A stretch of 19,882 nt of DNA. It comes from Myxococcota bacterium (GTDB taxonomy: Bacteria > Myxococcota_A > Polyangia > HGW-17). The stretch lies in assembly GCA_018821745.1 (NCBI GenBank), contig JAHJLU010000289.1:1-19882 (forward strand). The letters are read 5' to 3'. The notes beneath the pieces are model-generated. The model searched no databases, had not been told where the DNA came from, and worked only from the letters and a program-made list of their open reading frames with translations. Positions within the stretch are counted from its first letter, which is position 1, and each line of letters begins with the position of its first letter. A program made the position numbers and the translations under genes. This document shows, piece after piece, positions 14,531-19,882 of this stretch.

Positions 14531-14559
14531 ACCATACCCAAAGGAAGCGGCTTCGTCAA
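14531..14559 (-). promoter_or_regulatory. xerD promoter predicted to give a leaderless transcript
   Basis: On the minus strand TTGACG (14554-14559, five of six consensus bases) is followed after exactly 17 bases by TATGGT (14531-14536). Six bases (CCCCCC) separate the -10 box from the ATG, so +1 falls on the A of the start codon at 14524. The lack of any Shine-Dalgarno sequence agrees with leaderless translation. Confidence 0.55.
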
Positions 14560-14578
14560 AATTTGGATGGTTCAGGGA

Positions 14579-14680
14579 CTATATGTCGCGGGAGAGCGTG
14601 GTGCGGCGGTAGAATAAAGACAAGGCCAGCAGGATCAGCAGTATTGAAGGGCTGGACCCCGATCTGGCGGGAATACTCAC
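14579..14680 (-). other. Out-of-frame hydrophobic/basic C-terminal anchor-like segment
   Basis: Fourteen bases beyond the stop of the FG-GAP gene, in a different frame, a 33-codon stretch from a GTG to a TAG encodes a Ser/Pro-rich lead (ARSGSSPS), a 12-residue hydrophobic run (ILLILLALSLFY), then RR and a short polar tail. This order is that of bacterial C-terminal sorting or anchor signals. The same frame is open back into the end of the FG-GAP gene. It may be the true C-terminus of that protein displaced by a frameshift (or sequencing error), or a tiny independent membrane peptide. The GTG has no convincing ribosome binding site. Confidence 0.4.
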
Positions 14681-14694
14681 GGGATGATGGAGAA

Positions 14695-17526
14695 TCAGGG
14701 CGCGGCTCTCAGAATAGTGAGGTGACCGGAGGCGGTGGGGCAGATGAGATCGTCGGTGCCGTCATGATCCATGTCGCCACTGGTGCACGAATCAAAGGGA
14801 TAGAGGCTGATGCGTTCCAGGGCGGAGGAGGGTGTGAGCTCTGTGCCGGTGGAATAGAGCCAGACGACGCGAGAATTGTCGGAGCACAGGACCATGAGGT
14901 CCTGACCGAAGCTGGCATCGTGGTCCCCCGTAATAAAACTTTTCGGTGAACAATCCAGGGAAATGGAGGCCAGGTGCGTCAGGGAGGAGTCACTGAGGTC
15001 CACACCGTAGACATGCAGCGTTTTGGTTGCCAGGTGGGCGCATACCAGCTCGCTGATGCCGTCCCCGTCAATGTCCAGGAGGGCTATGGCGCTGGGAGAT
15101 GTATAGGGGAGGTTTCCCACATAGCCTCCGGAGAAGGAGCCGGACCCGTTGTTGGTGAGGGAATAGACCGACGAGCCGTTGGCGTCGAGGACCAGAAAAT
15201 CGGCTGAGGCATTGGCGTCCAGCGGACCCATGGCAAGCAGAGTGGGAGAAGTGCCAATGGGGAAAGATGCAGTGGTTGGTGTTGTCCCCCCGCTGATAAC
15301 CAGCAGGGATGCGCTGTCCTGGAAGAGGACCGCTGTGTCGTAGTAAAGATCACCATCCAGATTGGCCTTGGAGATGATGGCAACCGGTGTGGTCCCCGGG
15401 GTCGTGATAGTGGTATTTGAAGACATCAACCCACCGGGATTTGCCACGATATTTGATTGTGTGGAGCCGCCGATGATGGTGACCAGATCCGGCGCGACGG
15501 GGTCGCCAATGGCGCCCACTGACCATATTCCCGGGGCGTTAAAGGAACTCACAGAGCCAACCTCTCCACTGCCGTCTCCGGCGGCGACAAAGATTCTGTC
15601 GTCGTAGGAGACGAGCACCGCGTCGTTGTTGCCGTCGGCGGTGAAGTCAACCACCACGCCTGCCTGGGCCAGGGCGGGGAGGGAATGTTGCGGGGGCAGT
15701 GGCAGGGAGATCCGGTCGGTGGAGAGGGTAAACCCGGCGGAAGACCCACCGGAGATCACCAGGTCAGCGATGAGATCGCCGTTGAGATCTTTCCACAGGA
15801 TCCGCCCCGGCGGTGTATTCCATGCAACGTGATCACCGGTGGAGAAGGTCTTGTTTTTCTGATTGAGGTAAAATGAGAAGCCCGTCTGCCCCGAGACAAG
15901 GATGTCTTTGTAATTATTTTGGGTGGAGCTGCCCAGCTGGATATACGCTGCCTGCTCACTGAGTCCGGCGATGGTGGAGTCGAGGGAGAAGGAACCCGTG
16001 GCGGACTGATAATAGATCCCCACCTCGGGTGACACCGGGGTCTGCATGGTTTTGAGCACCACAATGTCCTGTCGACCGTCATTATTCATGTCGGCGATCT
16101 GAACATCGACAGGATAGGAGCCGGCGCTCAGGTAGGTGGATGTGAAGGTCCCGTTGCCGTTATTGGCAAAGACGGCGAGCATATTCTGCGTGTTGCAGAC
16201 AACCGCGAGATCATCGCTTCCTCCGGGACTGAGGACTCCCCTGGCGATCCCCACAGGGCGTGTGCAGGTGGAGAGGGTCGTGGTGGAGAATGTCCCGGTG
16301 CCGCTGTTGACGAGAATTTTCATGTTATCGTTGTAAGGAACCAGCACGGCGATGTCGAGGCTGGAGTCCGAGGAGAACTGTCCCATGACGGCACGTCCGG
16401 CGTTTACACTGATCCCGAGGGAAGTACGGGTTGCGGAGCCGAAGGAGGGAAGCGCACCGGACTGCCTGGTAAATACGGCGATACGGCGGGCTGTTGTCTC
16501 AACCACCACCAGGTCATCGAGTCCGTCACCGGTGACATCGCCCACCATGGGGGAGCGGGGGGAAGTGAGGCCTGCGGCGCTCCAGGCGAGCTGGTAACCC
16601 AAATCGCGTCGGACATAGACATATACCGCCGAGTCCGTGAGGAGGATCAGATCTTTGAGGCCATCGCCATCCAGGTCTATCGCCGTTGATTCCTTTCCTG
16701 GACCGCCTGCGAAAAGGAAAGAGGGAGTCCCCAGGCAGAACTGCTGGGGATCGGACACCGCGTCACCGCAGGCGGCATCCTGACAATTTTCGCGGCATGC
16801 CCAGGGAGTGGTGTCGGAGTTGAGGCTGCCATCATCGCAGGTCTCTCCGCGTTCAGTGTCAATGGTTCCGTCGCCGCATGCATGAAGACAGTCAGCGGAG
16901 CACGCAATATCGTCGATGGTGTTTCCGTCGTCGCAAATCTCGACGCCCGTCTGAACGATGCCGTCGCCACAGGAGGCAACAGTGCAGACGTTGGTGCATG
17001 AGTCTGTGTTGATGTCGTTCCCGTCATCACATGCTTCGGTGAGATCGTCTACGATGCCGTCACCACATCCGGGCAGGAGGCAGTTCATTCTGCACACAGC
17101 CCCAGGCGCATCGGAGTTCAGGCCGCCTTCGTCACATTCTTCACCCGGGTCCAGGATGCCATCGCCACAACCTCCCTGCAGACAGGTGGTGCGGCACTCA
17201 CTCCCCGGTTCATCGGAATTCTGAGAACCCAAATCACACTCTTCTGTGAGGGTATCCACCACGTTGTCCCCGCAGCGGGCAAAGGTGCAGTTGACTCGAC
17301 ATGCAGCGTTGGGAGCATTGGAGTTGTTCTCCCCGTTATCGCACTGCTCGCCCAGGGCGGTTTCCAGAACACCGTTGCCACAGCCCTCTATATCGGCGAT
17401 CACATCCGAGTCTGTGGTTCCATCGGTTCCTGCATCGGGAACATAGAGATGATCAAAATCGGTTCTCCCGCAGGAAAGGGGCAAAATAATGCCAAAATAA
17501 AGGAATGGGAGGATTCGTACTGACAT
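14695..17526 (-). CDS. Surface protein with DUF4215-type Cys-rich repeats and FG-GAP/VCBS repeats
   Basis: A 943-residue exported protein. The N-terminus has a hydrophobic segment ending LPLSCGRTD; C19 could be lipidated, but Pro at -3 and Leu at -2 make the lipobox non-canonical. Residues about 48-265 are seven cysteine-rich units of the DUF4215/myxobacterial type, each opening with CGD/CGN and containing (E/T)xCDxG. From about 275 to the end there are many FG-GAP/VCBS units with Ca-binding-like loops such as DLDGDGLKDL, DVTGDGLDDL, DMNNDGRQDI and DIDGDGISEL, which suggests a beta-propeller. AGGAGT five bases before the ATG supports the start. The protein stops after TILRAAP, directly after a repeat and without an anchor. 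Such proteins are usually surface or secreted adhesion-like proteins; the ligand is unknown. Confidence 0.85.
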   Translation of the reverse strand: MSVRILPFLYFGIILPLSCGRTDFDHLYVPDAGTDGTTDSDVIADIEGCGNGVLETALGEQCDNGENNSNAPNAACRVNCTFARCGDNVVDTLTEECDLGSQNSDEPGSECRTTCLQGGCGDGILDPGEECDEGGLNSDAPGAVCRMNCLLPGCGDGIVDDLTEACDDGNDINTDSCTNVCTVASCGDGIVQTGVEICDDGNTIDDIACSADCLHACGDGTIDTERGETCDDGSLNSDTTPWACRENCQDAACGDAVSDPQQFCLGTPSFLFAGGPGKESTAIDLDGDGLKDLILLTDSAVYVYVRRDLGYQLAWSAAGLTSPRSPMVGDVTGDGLDDLVVVETTARRIAVFTRQSGALPSFGSATRTSLGISVNAGRAVMGQFSSDSSLDIAVLVPYNDNMKILVNSGTGTFSTTTLSTCTRPVGIARGVLSPGGSDDLAVVCNTQNMLAVFANNGNGTFTSTYLSAGSYPVDVQIADMNNDGRQDIVVLKTMQTPVSPEVGIYYQSATGSFSLDSTIAGLSEQAAYIQLGSSTQNNYKDILVSGQTGFSFYLNQKNKTFSTGDHVAWNTPPGRILWKDLNGDLIADLVISGGSSAGFTLSTDRISLPLPPQHSLPALAQAGVVVDFTADGNNDAVLVSYDDRIFVAAGDGSGEVGSVSSFNAPGIWSVGAIGDPVAPDLVTIIGGSTQSNIVANPGGLMSSNTTITTPGTTPVAIISKANLDGDLYYDTAVLFQDSASLLVISGGTTPTTASFPIGTSPTLLAMGPLDANASADFLVLDANGSSVYSLTNNGSGSFSGGYVGNLPYTSPSAIALLDIDGDGISELVCAHLATKTLHVYGVDLSDSSLTHLASISLDCSPKSFITGDHDASFGQDLMVLCSDNSRVVWLYSTGTELTPSSALERISLYPFDSCTSGDMDHDGTDDLICPTASGHLTILRAAP
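16726..17382 (-). repeat. Tandem Cys-rich repeat block within the FG-GAP protein gene
   Basis: About 218 codons encode seven diverged units that start with CGDG or CGNG and carry regularly spaced cysteines. The units differ in length (about 28-36 residues), which suggests old duplications and not recent slippage. Confidence 0.75.
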
Positions 17527-17589
17527 AGGGACTCCTGACGTCGCTCATTCTCACATGAAAACTCCCTTACAAATAGCACAAAAGGGCAA

Positions 17590-18474
17590 TCAGTCCAAGA
17601 TTTTGACGCGAAATGAATCGGGGATAGGGAAAAGATCCGACCAGGCAGTTGGCAGGAGGGCCTTAAACTCATGCGTCCCCAACTCTTTACTGCGGATCTT
17701 CAGTTCATGGGAGTGCAAAAAGAGCCGCTCCGCCGGCGCTCCCCCATACCAGAGATCTCCCAGAACAGGGAAGCCAAGATGCGAGAGATGAACTCGAATC
17801 TGGTGGGTTCTGCCCGTATGGAGCCGCAATGACAAAAGTTGAAAATCGTCTGTCAGTGGATGCGCTGAGAGCACCTCGGTGGTTGCGGGTTTGCCGCCCT
17901 GTGCAACGACATACCGCTCAGAAACATGGGGGTTTTGTCCAATGGGGAGAGAGATGAGCCCCAGGGGGAGATCTCCGGCCGGTACGATGGCCAGGTAGGT
18001 CTTATATACCTGTTTTGCGGTAAAGGCCTGGGTGAGTGACTTGGCACCATGGGGGGAGAGGGCGTAGAGCATGGCACCTGTCGTATGGGTATCGAGGCGC
18101 TGAACAACCAGTACCTCCTGGCCCAGGTGCAAGGAGAGAGCGTGGGAGAGAGTTCCCCGATCACCATAAGGCGTGGGCGCTGCGGGCCAACGGTAGGGCT
18201 TGTTAACAGCGACAATGTGTTTCCCCGTGTAAAGGATACACGAATCCCAGTCGATATCCGGAGGCATTGGTGGAATATCATAGGGAGCCTTGATTTTTGT
18301 CCCTGAAGGGAGGTGTCTTGAGGCGACCTTGACCCTGCTCCCGTTGACGAAAACCGCTCCATTATCGATAAGTTTTTTTGCTTTTCTTCGGGAGATGACC
18401 GTGGACAGGATCATGTCCAGACGCATGCCTGCCTGTTCATCGGTGGTGATAAGGGTGAAAAAATCTTCACTCAT
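17590..18474 (-). CDS. RluA-family RNA pseudouridine synthase
   Basis: A 294-residue protein with an N-terminal S4 RNA-binding domain (about 17-62: MRLDMILSTVISRRKAKKLI and VFVNGSRV) and an RluA catalytic domain. The catalytic motif is RLDTHTTG with Asp128, and the C-terminal motif HTGRTHQIRVHL is followed by GFPVLGDLWYGG; both are diagnostic. The enzyme isomerises uridine to pseudouridine in rRNA or tRNA; which site cannot be told from sequence (RluC/RluD-like from the S4 domain). The frame is open 50 codons further upstream inside the ubiB-like gene, but the ATG at 18474 has AGGAGG upstream and sits two bases past the ubiB-like stop. The two genes are therefore an operon. The surface protein gene follows after 63 bp and may be read from the same transcript. 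Confidence 0.88.
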   Translation of the reverse strand: MSEDFFTLITTDEQAGMRLDMILSTVISRRKAKKLIDNGAVFVNGSRVKVASRHLPSGTKIKAPYDIPPMPPDIDWDSCILYTGKHIVAVNKPYRWPAAPTPYGDRGTLSHALSLHLGQEVLVVQRLDTHTTGAMLYALSPHGAKSLTQAFTAKQVYKTYLAIVPAGDLPLGLISLPIGQNPHVSERYVVAQGGKPATTEVLSAHPLTDDFQLLSLRLHTGRTHQIRVHLSHLGFPVLGDLWYGGAPAERLFLHSHELKIRSKELGTHEFKALLPTAWSDLFPIPDSFRVKILD

Positions 18475-18476
18475 CG

Positions 18477-19882
18477 TCAACTCCTCCTTTTGAGGGAGGA
18501 CCAGGCCAGAAGAAAGGCCCTCAGAAATAAAATACCGCAGAATCCCGCGGCGATGGTCAACAACCGTGCCCGCTGCGGGATGCCTCGATCCTGATAATCC
18601 CAGGCTCTGGTAAGCATGGTCCACCCCAGGAGGCCGAAGAATACCTCCTGGACCAGGTAGAATAGAAGAGAGAAGCCCTTTTCCGCTTCAGCCCAGCGAA
18701 CGGAGACCTCTCCATAGGAGATCTTCTGGAGCATGTTTCGGAGCTCTGCCGGGAGGGCAAAGGCGTTAATGGCCAACTCCCGCATGGAGGCGATGGCCAG
18801 AGAAGAGGGATCAAGCCCGTACTTGATGGAAAAACGCTTGAGGTGAGGGATGAAAACTTCATAAATATCAAGGTTTGGTGCGGTTTCCGTGACGATCCCC
18901 ATGAGCAGAAGAAAGGTTCGTTCCAGGAGTACCCACTCACGGGGAATATGGAACGTGCGACCAATATCCTTGAGGGTGATATTCAGCCGCTTGAGATCCG
19001 CGATGTGCTCCATTCCCTCACGGATGGAAAACTTGATGTTGCCCAGCTTGAGGTTCTCGAGGCCTATCTCCTGATGGAACTTGTCGTGGAAAAAGGAGAC
19101 CACCCGGTCGTACACCCGGGGATCGGCTTCAATGGCGATGAACCCCATTTTTCGCATGGCCTTGATGAGTCCCTGGGTATCTTTTCTGACCCCCGACTGG
19201 ACAAACTCCACCATTCCCTCACGGGTAGTCTCGGAGATCTCGCAGGCCGCTCCGAAATCGATGAAGACAATCTCGGGTCCCTGTCCTGGCCCTTGTCGCA
19301 CCAGCAGGTTCCCCGGGTGGGGATCGGCGTGGTAAAAACCGTGATCAAAGAGTTGATGGGCAAAAGATTCAATAAGCAGTGTGGAGACTGTCTCCCCGTC
19401 GGTTCCCAGAGCCTCCAGCCCCTTTACATCGTTAATTTTAACGCCGTCAATGAATTCAGCCACCAGAACATGGGCTGTGGAATACTGGGCATAGAGCGCA
19501 GGAGCGGTGACCCCATAGAAGGAAGAGAAGTGATTTCGAAAGCGGGTCATGTTTTTTGCTTCTATAGTGAAATCAATCTCTTCTAGTAGAATGGAACGGA
19601 TCTCTTCATAGATGCGATGGAGCTCCGCATCTGGAAAGAACAGGGAGATGAGGGAGACAATTCCTCGAAATGCTTTGAGATCCTGATCCAGAATGGCCTC
19701 GAGGCCAGGGTACTGGATTTTGACCACGACCTCTTCACCGGTTTTGAGCACCGCCCGGTGGACCTGCCCGATGGAAGCTGCGGCGATGGGTTTTTTGTCG
19801 ATGGATTGCAAGATCGCTTCCGGTTTTTCACCCCATTCGCGCTGCAGCCGTTTTTTCATGAAGGAGTAATCCGTGGGAGTAA
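18477..19882 (-). CDS. UbiB/ABC1 (AarF) family atypical kinase, N-terminus outside window
   Basis: The frame stays open through the right edge, so the N-terminal part (including the KxGQ motif) is missing; about 468 residues are visible. The Ala-rich nucleotide loop AAASIGQVHRA, the lysine strand VVVKIQYPG, LLEEIDFTIEAKNM, the catalytic loop HADPHPGNLL and the metal-binding IDFGAA follow in the order of the UbiB family. Two hydrophobic segments near the C-terminus are the membrane anchor expected in this family. UbiB/COQ8 proteins support quinone biosynthesis or lipid homeostasis through ATPase activity at the membrane. The first in-window ATG (19859) is in a conserved region and is not the real start. 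The gene overlaps none of its neighbours but leads the rluA-like gene by only two bases. A quinone role is inferred from family. Confidence 0.88.
   Translation of the reverse strand, partial: TPTDYSFMKKRLQREWGEKPEAILQSIDKKPIAAASIGQVHRAVLKTGEEVVVKIQYPGLEAILDQDLKAFRGIVSLISLFFPDAELHRIYEEIRSILLEEIDFTIEAKNMTRFRNHFSSFYGVTAPALYAQYSTAHVLVAEFIDGVKINDVKGLEALGTDGETVSTLLIESFAHQLFDHGFYHADPHPGNLLVRQGPGQGPEIVFIDFGAACEISETTREGMVEFVQSGVRKDTQGLIKAMRKMGFIAIEADPRVYDRVVSFFHDKFHQEIGLENLKLGNIKFSIREGMEHIADLKRLNITLKDIGRTFHIPREWVLLERTFLLLMGIVTETAPNLDIYEVFIPHLKRFSIKYGLDPSSLAIASMRELAINAFALPAELRNMLQKISYGEVSVRWAEAEKGFSLLFYLVQEVFFGLLGWTMLTRAWDYQDRGIPQRARLLTIAAGFCGILFLRAFLLAWSSLKRRS

Noticed and set aside
16726..17382. CRISPR-like or satellite repeat array
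   Set aside because: The periodicity is at the protein level, with diverged DNA and variable unit length, and it is explained by Cys-rich repeats in a coding frame.
18475..18624. 50-residue N-terminal extension of the pseudouridine synthase
   Set aside because: It lies inside the ubiB-like gene in another frame. The ATG at 18474 with AGGAGG upstream begins the S4 domain properly.

Overview
The window looks like a chromosomal segment from a Gram-negative, moderately GC-rich bacterium of the former Deltaproteobacteria, most likely Myxococcota or a neighbouring group such as Bradymonadota. The evidence is indirect: a lipoprotein-like FG-GAP protein with DUF4215-type cysteine-rich repeats, a long S41 protease with the mosaic layout seen in myxobacterial proteins, a TonB-type protein, two lipoproteins or lipoprotein-like proteins, and a Wzc-type envelope kinase. 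No rRNA, tRNA, CRISPR array, insertion sequence or phage module was seen, so the lineage call is tentative.

Layout, left to right. Positions 1-375 hold the 3' end of a secreted PKD-like protein. It converges on a TPR lipoprotein gene (394-1365, minus). A 163-bp divergent promoter region separates that gene from a two-gene plus-strand unit: a TonB/TolA-like protein (1529-2461) and a radical SAM/SPASM enzyme (2478-3539). Facing these is a minus-strand pair: a PhnW-like class V aminotransferase (4111-5346) and a small secreted protein (3573-4106). Next comes an envelope polysaccharide locus. A GT4 glycosyltransferase (6499-7665) and an overlapping PF14907-type nucleotidyltransferase-like gene (5615-6502) lie on the minus strand. 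Divergent from them are the stump of a membrane protein gene (7832-8104) and a full-length Wzc-like co-polymerase/tyrosine kinase (8137-10413).

The right half holds a 980-residue S41 protease with PDZ, Ig-like and SH3-like regions (10688-13630), which ends exactly stop-to-stop against xerD (13631-14524, minus). Three co-directional minus-strand genes follow: the Cys-rich/FG-GAP surface protein (14695-17526), an RluA-family pseudouridine synthase (17590-18474), and a UbiB/ABC1-family kinase-like protein cut by the right edge (18477-19882).

The shared theme is the cell envelope: surface or secreted proteins, lipoproteins, polysaccharide synthesis and its kinase, and a periplasmic protease. Housekeeping genes (xerD, rluA-like, ubiB-like) lie between them. 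I see no clearly new multi-gene system. The points most worth a second look are a predicted leaderless promoter for xerD, a hydrophobic/basic C-terminal anchor encoded out of frame just after the FG-GAP gene, the TonB-radical SAM pair, and the truncated membrane protein in the polysaccharide locus.
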